Positions 1 through 10,441 of a DNA stretch of 64,000 nucleotides are shown piece by piece (the first letter of the stretch is position 1; each line of letters begins with the position of its first letter). Under the pieces are notes generated by a model. That model searched no databases. It was not told the origin of the DNA and saw nothing but the letters and a program-made list of their open reading frames with translations. Source of the DNA: Planctomycetota bacterium (GTDB lineage: Bacteria; Planctomycetota; J058; JAJDCQ01); contig JAJDCQ010000213.1 in NCBI GenBank assembly GCA_029260755.1, positions 62,001-126,000 on the forward strand, given 5' to 3'. The position numbers were made by a program, and so were the translations under genes.

Positions 1-1
1 C

Positions 2-481
2 GAGGCGATGTGGATCCGGCTCGGAGAGCACGTCGCGGCGGAGCTGCGAGTCCCGAAGGAAGGGAGCGCGGGGGGCTCCGTCCGGAGCGCGGGCGGCGGC
101 GGGATCCTCCTCGGCGCGGCGCATCTCCTCGGCCAGGTCGCGCCGCTGTTCGTCCGCTGTGATCCGGGCGACCTCCGGGCCCTCTCCGAGGTGCGGAGCC
201 CCCACTTCGGCGAGCCGGTCCTCTACCTCTACGACGATCTGCCCGGCGGCGTCGGGCTGGCGGAGCGGGCGTTCGGGATCCTGCCGACGCTCCTCATCGC
301 CGCCCACGCGGTCGTCGCCGACTGCGGCTGCGACGAGGGGTGTCCGGCGTGCGTCGGGCTCTCGCGCGAGGTCGGGCCGCTGGGAAAGGCGGGCGTGGAG
401 CGGTTGCTCGCGCTCCTGGTCGCGGAGGTCGAGACGCCGGCGGACCGGGCGACCGACCTCGCGGATGCGCCGGCGCCATGA
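2..481 (+). CDS. mrfA: C-terminal end of MrfA/YprA-like DEAD/H-box helicase (DUF1998 region), truncated by the window edge
   Basis: The reading frame is open from the left edge, so only about the last 160 residues are present and the ATP-binding helicase core lies outside. The visible part looks like the DUF1998 domain: an LYDDLPGGVGLAERAF stretch near residue 80, then a zinc-type cysteine cluster of the form CGCxxGCPxC followed by VG. DUF1998 helicases of the YprA type are the MrfA helicase of the mitomycin repair pathway in Bacillus subtilis. The next gene, which overlaps by 4 bp (ATGA), encodes the matching exonuclease MrfB. That pairing is the main support for the assignment. Family known, role in this organism inferred. 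Confidence 0.8.
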   Translation, partial: EAMWIRLGEHVAAELRVPKEGSAGGSVRSAGGGGILLGAAHLLGQVAPLFVRCDPGDLRALSEVRSPHFGEPVLYLYDDLPGGVGLAERAFGILPTLLIAAHAVVADCGCDEGCPACVGLSREVGPLGKAGVERLLALLVAEVETPADRATDLADAPAP

Positions 482-1653
482 GGCGGGGGATCGCCGATCG
501 GCTCCGGCGGGCTCGCGGCATGCCCGGACGCCCCACGCCGTTCGCGCTGCCCGTCCGGCGCTCGGAGCGTGATCGGATCGACCCGGCCGAGGCGGCGCGC
601 CGGCTCGCCGGGACGCTCATCGACGGGGACGCGGGCGGGTCGTTCCTCGTCCGTGAGACGCTCATCCCTCTCGCGACGGGCCACGGCTCCGACGGACGCC
701 GACTCGCGAGCCTGACCGATGCCGCCGGACCGGCCCTCGCCCTGGCGGCCGGCGACCCCGAGCTCGCCGCACGCTCCCCGCGCGAGGCGCTGTTCTTCGA
801 CATCGAGACGACGGCGCTCGGCGGCGGCGCCGGCGTCTTCGCCTTCGTCCTCGGCGCGGGCCGCTTCGAGGCGGGCGGGTTCCGCATCACCCAGCATCTC
901 CTGGTCGACCCGGGCGCCGAGGCGGCGCTCCTCGCCGACTTCGCCGAGCGAGCCGCCGGCGCCTCGGGCCTCGTCTCGTTCTGCGGTCGCGGCTTCGACG
1001 CGCCGCGCGTCCGCGACCGCGCGCGCTTCCACCAGGTGCCGGACCCCCTCCCCGGCGGCCCGCATCTCGACCTCCACCCGCCGCTGCGGCGGCTCTTCGG
1101 CTCGCGCGTGCCCCGGTGCCGCCTCGGCATCCTCGAGCGGGCGATCCTCGGGATCCGTCGGCCCGACGACCTGCCGAGCGCCGAGTGCCCCGAGGCATGG
1201 TTCGCGTTTCAGCGCACCGGCGCGACGGCGCCGCTCGATCGGGTGCTCGCCCACAACCTCGATGACGTGATCAGCCTCCCGCTGCTCGCCGCGGAGCTGG
1301 CCGCGCGGACGACGGAGCCGGCTGCGGGCGAGGACGCCGTCGCCAAGGCGGCCGCCCTCGTCCGGGACCGGCGTCACGACGAGGCGATCCGCGTCGTCGA
1401 GGCCGCGCCGCCGGCGGTCGCCTCGAGCCGGCTCGAGCTCCGGACCCGGATCGCGCTCGCGATCCATCTCGAGCACCGCGTCCGCGACCTCGATCGGGCG
1501 GCGACCCAGGCGACGATCGCGGCGAGCGTCGCGGCGCGCCTCCCGACGCTCCCCGACGACCGCCGGAGCGTCATCGCCGCCGCGGTCGGTCGGCGGCTCG
1601 AGCGTCTCGACCGGAAGAGGCGAGGATCCGCGCTCCAGGAACACCCGCGATGA
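478..1653 (+). CDS. mrfB: MrfB/YprB-like DEDDh-type exonuclease (ribonuclease H-like domain)
   Basis: 391 residues from the ATG at 478, which overlaps the stop of the helicase gene (ATGA). An upstream in-frame ATG at 340 is rejected because it lies deep inside the helicase gene. The core is a YprB ribonuclease H-like fold. FDIETT at about residues 107-112 gives the first acidic pair (D108, E110), an FCGRGFD motif lies near residue 180, and HNLDD at 259-263 gives the terminal catalytic His/Asp. The last ~110 residues are helical and TPR-like, as in YprB. In B. subtilis MrfA and MrfB act together in a UvrABC-independent excision repair of mitomycin C adducts and crosslinks, with MrfB as the nuclease. 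Translational coupling here fits that pair. No other gene of the pathway is adjacent. Confidence 0.85.
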   Translation: MRRGIADRLRRARGMPGRPTPFALPVRRSERDRIDPAEAARRLAGTLIDGDAGGSFLVRETLIPLATGHGSDGRRLASLTDAAGPALALAAGDPELAARSPREALFFDIETTALGGGAGVFAFVLGAGRFEAGGFRITQHLLVDPGAEAALLADFAERAAGASGLVSFCGRGFDAPRVRDRARFHQVPDPLPGGPHLDLHPPLRRLFGSRVPRCRLGILERAILGIRRPDDLPSAECPEAWFAFQRTGATAPLDRVLAHNLDDVISLPLLAAELAARTTEPAAGEDAVAKAAALVRDRRHDEAIRVVEAAPPAVASSRLELRTRIALAIHLEHRVRDLDRAATQATIAASVAARLPTLPDDRRSVIAAAVGRRLERLDRKRRGSALQEHPR

Positions 1654-1730
1654 TCGGCTTCGCCGATCGACTCTCACGCAGAGGCGCAGGGGCCGAACTG
1701 GAAACCGACTCGGCGCCGACCGGACCAGTC

Positions 1731-1812
1731 CGCGCAATCCGCGCAATCCGCGGTTTCGTTCTTCTGCGCGAAACGAGTGGAACCGCGGAATGCGCGGATG
1801 ACGCGGATTGCG
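1731..1812. repeat. Imperfect palindrome of CGCGGATTG units (repeat module 2, copy 1)
   Basis: Two arms, about 1731-1755 and 1779-1812, consist of repeated CGCAATCC / GGATTGCG units around a 23-nt loop. The same module occurs at 49709-49793 in the opposite orientation, and as a single arm at 43598-43630. It lies beside the longer perfect palindrome at 1887-2028 in the same intergenic stretch (1654-2188), which holds repeats and a hairpin but no gene. A short CACGCAGAGGCGCAGG fragment at 1675-1690 matches one arm of the repeat at 40465-40646. Function unknown. Confidence 0.75.
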
Positions 1813-1886
1813 TGCTTCGGGCTTCCGAGTCCATTGCCTACGCGCATGTTCCAGGAACAGGAGAGTCCCCGCTCCGAACGGGTGAC

Positions 1887-2028
1887 GATCCACAGATTAC
1901 ACAGATTACACAGATTGCGAGCTGCCGAAGGCGGTCATCCCGCGCCGAAGGGCGGAGGCCCGTTTCGGCATCGGCAACGACTCGGACCCGCCCACGGCAA
2001 TCTGTGTAATCTGTGTAATCTGTGGATC
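1887..2028. repeat. Perfect 32-bp inverted repeat with 78-nt loop (ACAGATTACACAGATT palindrome, copy 1)
   Basis: The left arm (1887-1918) is the exact reverse complement of the right arm (1997-2028). Each arm is built from tandem ACAGATTAC units ending in GATC on the outside. The 78-nt loop is itself conserved: the copy at 43374-43518 carries a closely similar loop in the opposite orientation. The pair defines an interspersed mobile-type repeat, not a local hairpin. There is no coding potential. Such long arms could form a cruciform or a very stable RNA hairpin. Confidence 0.9.
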
Positions 2029-2080
2029 GTTCATCGCGACGGCAATCGCACGCGCGTGTTCCAGGACCGCCCGTACACGG

Positions 2081-2111
2081 ACGCGGCGTCCGGACCATCC
2101 GGACGCCGCGT
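2081..2111 (-). terminator. Strong hairpin, probable transcription terminator of the vWA gene
   Basis: A perfect 14-bp stem (2081-2094 with 2098-2111) closes a 3-nt loop about 78 bp downstream of the stop of the minus-strand vWA gene. No T-tract follows on either strand, so it would be an atypical intrinsic terminator; a role in mRNA 3'-end protection is an alternative. Confidence 0.5.
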
Positions 2112-2188
2112 TCCTGCTCCGCGAGGAGGTTGACCGCTGAGGAGAACCAAACGAGAGACGAGTGGTCCGCTCCTCGTGAAGCCGTCTT

Positions 2189-3364
2189 TCAGTCCTTCAG
2201 CTCGAAGCCCTTCTTCTCGAGCTGCTTGCGGAGGATCGCCTTCACCGCGCTGCCGAAGGTCTCCTGACCCTCTCCGGCGCGCTTGGCCTGCTCGGCGCTG
2301 ATGAACTCGCGACGCTTGGTGTCGAGCTCGGCGATCTCCTTCTGGATCGAGGCCCGCTCCGCCTTCTTGGCGTCGACGTAGGCCTTGCGCTCCGCGCCCG
2401 AGAGACCGCGCATCTCCTCGGGGAGCTCCTCTTCCTTCAGCTTGCCGAGCTTGTCGGCGTCGAGCTCGCCGTCCTCGAGGGCGTCGACGAGGTCCCAGTC
2501 GGAGTTGCGGTAGTGACGACCGGCCTTGGCGACGCTTCGCTCGGCCATGGAGCCGGCCGGCGCCTCGCGGGCGAGCTCGTCCTGGGCGGACTGACGGTCC
2601 TTCTTCTCGGCGCCCTTGCGGCCGAACGCGAGGTAGGTCTTGTTGATCTTCTGGCCGAGCTCGGCGAGCTTCTCGTCGTAGGGCGTCTGGATCGCCGCGG
2701 CCTCTACGTTCTGGTCGATGTTGAGCGCCTGGCCGTCGGCGAGGCTGGCGGCGTGGGTCCACTTGCCCTCGAGGCCGTCGTTCGGAGCGCCACAGTGGAT
2801 CGTGTTGACCATGATGCCCTTGCCGATCGCGGCGCGGCACGCCTCGACGTAGTCGGTCGGGCCCTGGGTGAACTCCTCGTTGCCGGCGATGAAGATCGAC
2901 CGGTAGTGATCGCCCGGCTTCCACTCGAGGGCGTTGATGGCCGTCTCGATCGCCTGGCCGCAGTGCTCGCTGCCGCCGTTGGTCGTCAGGGCGAAGAGCT
3001 GCTTGCTGATCTCGTCGAGGTCGTCGGTCAGGGGAACGATCAGGCGGATGTGACCCTGCTCGGCGGGGACGCCGTCGTTGCCGTACTCGAAGAGGGCGAC
3101 GCGCAGGTCGGTGGCGGAGCCGCCCTTGCTCGTCCGGGCCATGTCATTGACGATCGACCAGAGACGCGCCCGCGCCTGATCGATCAGCCCGTCCATGCTC
3201 CCGCTCGTGTCGAGCAGGATCGCGAGCTCGATCGTCGGCCGCTCGGCCGGCGCCGGAGCCGCCTTCTCGTCCGCGACGGCGACCGCCGCGGGGATCAGGG
3301 TGAGGGCCGCGCCGAGAAGCGCCGCGCCGATCGAGGTCTTCCTTCCGTTTCTCTTCGTAAGCAC
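2189..3364 (-). CDS. Secreted von Willebrand factor A domain protein
   Basis: 391 residues from a GTG at 3364, chosen because AAGGAG lies 7 nt upstream and because an Arg/Lys-rich start then a hydrophobic stretch (residues 12-31, ending AVA) makes a good Sec signal peptide. A longer frame starting 30 codons upstream would bury that signal. The vWA domain fills roughly residues 44-230, with a MIDAS DTSGSM (D52, S54, S56). The C-terminal ~130 residues are charged and predicted alpha-helical (coiled coil likely), rich in Glu, Lys and Ala. Similar secreted vWA proteins are common in Planctomycetota, where their ligands are mostly unknown. It is probably a monocistronic gene; a 14-bp hairpin lies downstream. 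Confidence 0.8.
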   Translation of the reverse strand: MLTKRNGRKTSIGAALLGAALTLIPAAVAVADEKAAPAPAERPTIELAILLDTSGSMDGLIDQARARLWSIVNDMARTSKGGSATDLRVALFEYGNDGVPAEQGHIRLIVPLTDDLDEISKQLFALTTNGGSEHCGQAIETAINALEWKPGDHYRSIFIAGNEEFTQGPTDYVEACRAAIGKGIMVNTIHCGAPNDGLEGKWTHAASLADGQALNIDQNVEAAAIQTPYDEKLAELGQKINKTYLAFGRKGAEKKDRQSAQDELAREAPAGSMAERSVAKAGRHYRNSDWDLVDALEDGELDADKLGKLKEEELPEEMRGLSGAERKAYVDAKKAERASIQKEIAELDTKRREFISAEQAKRAGEGQETFGSAVKAILRKQLEKKGFELKD

Positions 3365-3531
3365 CGTGTCGTCTCCTTCGAGGTGTCTCGGGTCGTGTTT
3401 CGTCTCGCCCCGGAAATCGCTCCTCGGGGCCACGCTCGATTGGACAGACACCACCCCCGGACGGTTCCACGAGGACAGGTAACGGGCTTGTAAGAAGGCT
3501 GCGAGTCAGAGCCTAAGCCCCGACTCACAGG

Positions 3532-3551
3532 GAGTCTAGATATCTAGACTC
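3532..3551. promoter_or_regulatory. Perfect 20-bp palindrome between two minus-strand genes
   Basis: GAGTCTAGATATCTAGACTC is self-complementary over 20 bp with no loop. It is also AT-rich and CTAG-containing, unlike the GC-rich surroundings. It lies 14 bp past the stop of the fatty-acid-hydroxylase gene and about 170 bp upstream of the vWA start. Symmetry without a loop suits a dimeric DNA-binding protein better than a terminator. No cognate regulator is adjacent. Confidence 0.4.
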
Positions 3552-3565
3552 AGGAGCGGAGGGGG

Positions 3566-4129
3566 CTAGTTCCCCGCCGCCACGCGCACGGCGCGGGCCG
3601 CCCGGGCCGCCGCCTTCTCGCGATCCTTCGCCTCGCGCTCGGTGCCGACGTAGGCGATCCGGGTGCCCATGATGTGGTCGAACCACGGGCGGGTGACGCA
3701 CCAGTTGGCGTCCTGGTTCGGACCCATGTGGTGGTCGACGTGCCACGGCAGGTTCTCGCGCGCCCACTCGGGGTCGAGGTGGCTGCGCTTGTGGACGCGC
3801 CAGTAGTTCATCGCCCCGTAGGCGACGCCGAGGACGAAGCCCGGCGCGACCCAGAGGAGCGGCAGGTGGATCAGCGTGACGCTGACGAGCGAGATCGCCT
3901 CCCGGTTGTCGAGCGAGATGAACGCCTGCCCCTCGTAGTCGGGGTCGATCATGTCGTTCTGGCGCGAGGCACGGTGGTGGTCGTGCCAGTGGAACGCCCA
4001 CATGCTGTCGCGGTTCTTGCCGAGGCCGTGCAGGGCGTAGCGATGCACGGTCCACTCGACGGCGTTCACGTAGAGGAGCGCGATCGGGAAGCCGACGAGC
4101 AGGTGGATCGCGAGTTCTTCGAGCTCCAT
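3566..4129 (-). CDS. Fatty acid hydroxylase / sterol desaturase superfamily membrane protein
   Basis: 187 residues, starting at the ATG at 4129. Two or more hydrophobic segments (about residues 5-25 and 80-105) alternate with the histidine boxes of the di-iron hydroxylase superfamily: HRYALH near residue 30, HWHDHH near 48, and HVDHH near 130. These boxes bind a non-haem di-iron centre and support O2-dependent hydroxylation or desaturation of a lipid. The substrate cannot be told from sequence. The protein is short for a sterol desaturase and close to small bacterial members of the family (carotenoid or fatty acid hydroxylase-like). A palindromic operator lies just upstream, so expression is probably controlled by a regulator encoded elsewhere. 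Confidence 0.8.
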   Translation of the reverse strand: MELEELAIHLLVGFPIALLYVNAVEWTVHRYALHGLGKNRDSMWAFHWHDHHRASRQNDMIDPDYEGQAFISLDNREAISLVSVTLIHLPLLWVAPGFVLGVAYGAMNYWRVHKRSHLDPEWARENLPWHVDHHMGPNQDANWCVTRPWFDHIMGTRIAYVGTEREAKDREKAAARAARAVRVAAGN

Positions 4130-4170
4130 GGCGGTCGGGATACCTCTCTCACCCTTCCCAGGGTCAAATA

Positions 4171-4190
4171 GTGACTGACTGGTCAGTCAC
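4171..4190. promoter_or_regulatory. TetR-type palindromic operator upstream of the hydroxylase gene
   Basis: GTGACTGACTGGTCAGTCAC has two 9-bp arms in perfect inverted symmetry around a TG centre. It is centred about 50 bp upstream of the minus-strand hydroxylase start, where it would overlap a promoter. The GACTGAC-GTCAGTC form resembles operators of TetR-family repressors, some of which control lipid genes. No tetR gene is present in the window. Confidence 0.5.
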
Positions 4191-4261
4191 CTTATTGGCG
4201 ATGCCGGATCGCGTCAAGCTCGGATTGCTCCGAGGGAGCTAAGTTGTTGAATCACCTCGTC

Positions 4262-4291
4262 TTTGTCGGGGTTGACCCTTCGAGGTAGCAT
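4262..4291 (+). promoter_or_regulatory. Putative promoter giving a leaderless kinase mRNA
   Basis: TTTGTC (4262-4267), an 18-nt spacer, then TAGCAT (4286-4291), ending 7 nt before the ATG at 4299. With transcription starting 6-8 nt after the -10 box, the mRNA would begin at or next to the start codon. The same geometry is seen before several other genes in the window. Confidence 0.4.
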
Positions 4292-4298
4292 CGGAGGG

Positions 4299-7334
<3,036 letters not shown>

Positions 7335-7378
7335 GCGGCGCGGGCGGCCGAGCCGCTCGCGCTGCTACCATCGGGGTG

Positions 7379-10300
7379 ATGCCCCCCCCGCCGCTGGCTT
7401 CGAGCGCCCCGCGCACGATCGGGCCCTACCTCGTCCTCGAGGAGCTCGGCCGCGGCGGCATGGGCGCCGTCTACCGAGCCCGCCACGGGCAGACCGGCGC
7501 CGAGCACGCGGTGAAGGTCACCTTCACGACGCTCGACTCCGAGTCGGCCCGGCGCCGCTTCGCGCGGTTCCGGCGCGAGATGGAGGTGCTCGCCCGGATC
7601 GCGCCGCATCCGGGGATCGTGAGGATTCACGCGTGCGGCGAGGACCGGGGCCGCCCGTGGTGCGCGATGGAGCTGGTCGCCGGCGAGCCGCTCGGGCGTC
7701 GCCTCGAGCGGACCGGCCCCCTGCCGCCGGAGGAGGCGGCGCGCGTCGTCGCGGCGGTCGCCCGGGCGGTCGAGCACGTCCACGCCCACGACGTCGTCCA
7801 TCGAGACCTCAAGCCGGAGAACGTGATCCTCGATTCCCGGGCCGGGGTGCCGCGCGTCGTCGACTTCGGCCTCGCCTACGACGCGTTCAGCGAGGAGCTC
7901 ACGAAGACGGGCGAGCTCCTCGGCACGCCGGCCTACATGGCGCCCGAGCAGGTCGCGCGCGGCGGCAGCGCGGCCGGCTCGGGCGAGCGGTCGGCCGAGA
8001 TCGGGCCGCCGACCGACGTCTACGGCCTCGGCGCCGTCCTCTACGCGACCCTCACCGGCCACGCGCCGTTCGAGGGCGGCAGCTTCCTCGAGATCGTGAA
8101 CGCGCTCGTGAACGCCGCGCCGGTCGACCCGCGGCGCCGGCAGCCCGAGGTGCCGCGCGAGCTCGAGGCGGTCTGCCTCCGCGCGATCGAGAAGGAGCGG
8201 ACGCGCCGCTACCCGACCGCGGCGGCGCTCGCCGACGACCTCGAGCGATGGCTCCGCGGGGAGCCGACCGTCGCGCAGCCGATCGGTCCGATCGGTCGCC
8301 TCTTCCGACGCGGGCTGCCGACCGAGGCGCGGCGACGTCGACGGCGCGTGCTCGCGATCGCCGGCGTGCTCGGCGTCGCCGCGCTCCTCGGCGGCGTGGC
8401 CTGGCTCCTCGCCGCGCGCTCCGCGGCCGCGCGCGCCCGGCAGGCCGCCCTCGCCGAGGATCGCCGCGACCTCGACGCGGCGTTCGAGGCGGCCTGCGGA
8501 GGCGACCTCGACGCGCTCGCCCGGGCACGGGCGCTCCTCGACCGCGTCGTCGGGGAGGCCGCGGCGACCGGCGAGGGGCGAGACGCCGTCCTCGCGACCC
8601 GGCGCGAGGTGATCGGCCTGCTCGAGAAGCTCGCGGCCGGCGACGAGGTGCGGGTCCGGGCGATCGACCTCCAGGCCCAGCCATGGAGCGCGCACCGGCA
8701 GGCGATCGTCCGGGTCCTCCTCGCGTCCGGTCGGACCCGCGGCCTCGCGATCGTCCTCGAGCGCGAGCCGGCCCTCGCCGAGGAGGCGGCCGCGCCGATG
8801 GCCGCCGCCCTCGCCGACGGCGCCGTCGAGCCGAGCCCGCGCCTCGTCGACCGGGTCGTCGGCGCGCTCGAGCGTCGGGCCGAGCCGCTCCCGGCGGCCG
8901 ACGAGCGTCTCGTGCAGAACGCGGACCTTCGCGCTCGCATCCTCGTGCGCCGCCTCGAGGCGGTCCTGACGGACGACGGAGACGCCGCGGCCGCCGCCCT
9001 CTCGCCGCTGCTGCACGACCTCCTCGCGGCGCTCGGCGACGGCGCCCGGAGCCCGACGCTTCCGCCCGCCGCCGTCGAGCGGCTCGTCGCCCGCGTCTCG
9101 ACGCAGGCCTCCGACCTCGAGGTGGCCGACCTCCGGAGCCTCGGCCTCCTCGTCCAGGCGGCCCTCGAGCTGCTCCCCGCGGACGACCGGCGCGCTCGCC
9201 GGGTCGTCGATGGCCTCCAGCGCGACCTGACCCTCTCGATCGTGGGCGCCGGCGCGATGACGAAGGCGCACGCGTTCGAGGTCGCGATCATCCTCTACCG
9301 CGTGAACCGGCTTCCGTTCCGGGTGCAGGACATCGATCCGGTGGCGCCGTCGTCCGACGAGCTCGAGGAGCGCGTGGCGGAGATCATCGCGCGAGGGACG
9401 CCGCGGGTCGAGCTCGCCGAGCTCATCATCGCCCTCGAGATCCTGGTGCGCCGCCGCGAGCACGAGACGCGTCAGGGGCTCGAGCTGCACGTCGAGCGCG
9501 AGGTCAAGGCGGCGGCGCTCCTCGAGCGCTGGAGCATCGTCACCGCGATCCTCGAACGCGAGTGGCGCCGGCGGGACGTGCCGGGGGCGATCCTCGCGCA
9601 GATCGCGCATCACCTCGAGCGGATCGACCTGGTCGGGGTGGACGAGCTCCCGCGGCCACGTCGCCTCGAGGTGCATCAGCGCCTCGAGGAGCTCGCGCCC
9701 GAGGGGCATCTCGGGCCGCCGGGCGACGACCTGTCGGCCCGGTTCACGCCGCTGATCGACCGCCTCTACGAGGACGCGATCGCCCGCGACGCTCACCTGC
9801 CGCTCGATCGGCGGCCGATCAAGCCGCTCCTCGCCTACGTCGAGTGGCTCGTCGACGGGTCCGCCCGGCCGAACGACCGGGCCGTCGAGCTCGTCCTCGA
9901 GGCGCTCGGGCGGGCGCCGTCGATCGCGGCCGGGGAGCTCGTCGCCGGACGGTCGCCGCAGGCCGCGCGGCTCGAGGCGCTCGTCCTGGTCTCGGTGCGG
10001 CTCGTCGACGGTCTCGTGCGAGAGCGCGATCCGGGGAGCGAGCGGTGCGCCCTCGCCGCGACGGTCGACGAGGTCGCCCGCGCCGTCGAGGAGGCGCGGC
10101 CCGACCTTCCCGATGCGCATCGGCTGCGGGCGGCGCACCTCGCCCGTCACGACGTCGACGAGGCGCTCGCCGAGCTCGATCGCGGGGTCGCCCACGCGTT
10201 CGACTCGGTTCGGGGACGGATGGCCGCCTGGAGGCCGTTCCTCGACGCGGCGAGGCTGCTGATCGAGCGCGAGCGGTTCGACGAGGCGCGCGCGTGGCTC

Positions 10301-10432
10301 GCGGGAGACCCGGGGCCGGGCTTCCGCCATCACTACCACTACCAGGAGCGGGCCGACTTCTGGGCGACGCTCGGAGAGACCGAGCGCGCCGAGGCCGACT
10401 ACGCTCGCTCGCGCCAGCTCTCGGGCGGGTGA
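7379..10432 (+). CDS. Transmembrane Hanks-type serine/threonine kinase, tandem paralogue 2
   Basis: 1017 residues, starting at the ATG at 7379, 44 bp after the previous kinase. The domain plan is the same: GRGGMG loop, K46, catalytic D143 in HRDLKPEN, DFG D162, APEQ, a basic stretch and a membrane helix near 323-345. The same ~650-residue helical region follows. Long blocks are nearly identical to paralogue 1, for example the GPYLVLEELGRGGMGAVYRA stretch and the segment around AHRQAIVRVLLA in the outer domain, so this is a recent tandem duplication. TACCAT at 7366-7371, 7 nt before the start codon, suggests its own promoter and a leaderless mRNA, although read-through from the first gene is possible. 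All catalytic residues are present. Confidence 0.9.
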   Translation: MPPPPLASSAPRTIGPYLVLEELGRGGMGAVYRARHGQTGAEHAVKVTFTTLDSESARRRFARFRREMEVLARIAPHPGIVRIHACGEDRGRPWCAMELVAGEPLGRRLERTGPLPPEEAARVVAAVARAVEHVHAHDVVHRDLKPENVILDSRAGVPRVVDFGLAYDAFSEELTKTGELLGTPAYMAPEQVARGGSAAGSGERSAEIGPPTDVYGLGAVLYATLTGHAPFEGGSFLEIVNALVNAAPVDPRRRQPEVPRELEAVCLRAIEKERTRRYPTAAALADDLERWLRGEPTVAQPIGPIGRLFRRGLPTEARRRRRRVLAIAGVLGVAALLGGVAWLLAARSAAARARQAALAEDRRDLDAAFEAACGGDLDALARARALLDRVVGEAAATGEGRDAVLATRREVIGLLEKLAAGDEVRVRAIDLQAQPWSAHRQAIVRVLLASGRTRGLAIVLEREPALAEEAAAPMAAALADGAVEPSPRLVDRVVGALERRAEPLPAADERLVQNADLRARILVRRLEAVLTDDGDAAAAALSPLLHDLLAALGDGARSPTLPPAAVERLVARVSTQASDLEVADLRSLGLLVQAALELLPADDRRARRVVDGLQRDLTLSIVGAGAMTKAHAFEVAIILYRVNRLPFRVQDIDPVAPSSDELEERVAEIIARGTPRVELAELIIALEILVRRREHETRQGLELHVEREVKAAALLERWSIVTAILEREWRRRDVPGAILAQIAHHLERIDLVGVDELPRPRRLEVHQRLEELAPEGHLGPPGDDLSARFTPLIDRLYEDAIARDAHLPLDRRPIKPLLAYVEWLVDGSARPNDRAVELVLEALGRAPSIAAGELVAGRSPQAARLEALVLVSVRLVDGLVRERDPGSERCALAATVDEVARAVEEARPDLPDAHRLRAAHLARHDVDEALAELDRGVAHAFDSVRGRMAAWRPFLDAARLLIERERFDEARAWLAGDPGPGFRHHYHYQERADFWATLGETERAEADYARSRQLSGG

Positions 10433-10441
10433 GCCGGGCGA

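Noticed and set aside
340-477. N-terminal extension of the mrfB gene from the ATG at 340
   Set aside because: It lies inside the upstream helicase gene; the ATG at 478 overlaps its stop in the usual ATGA way.
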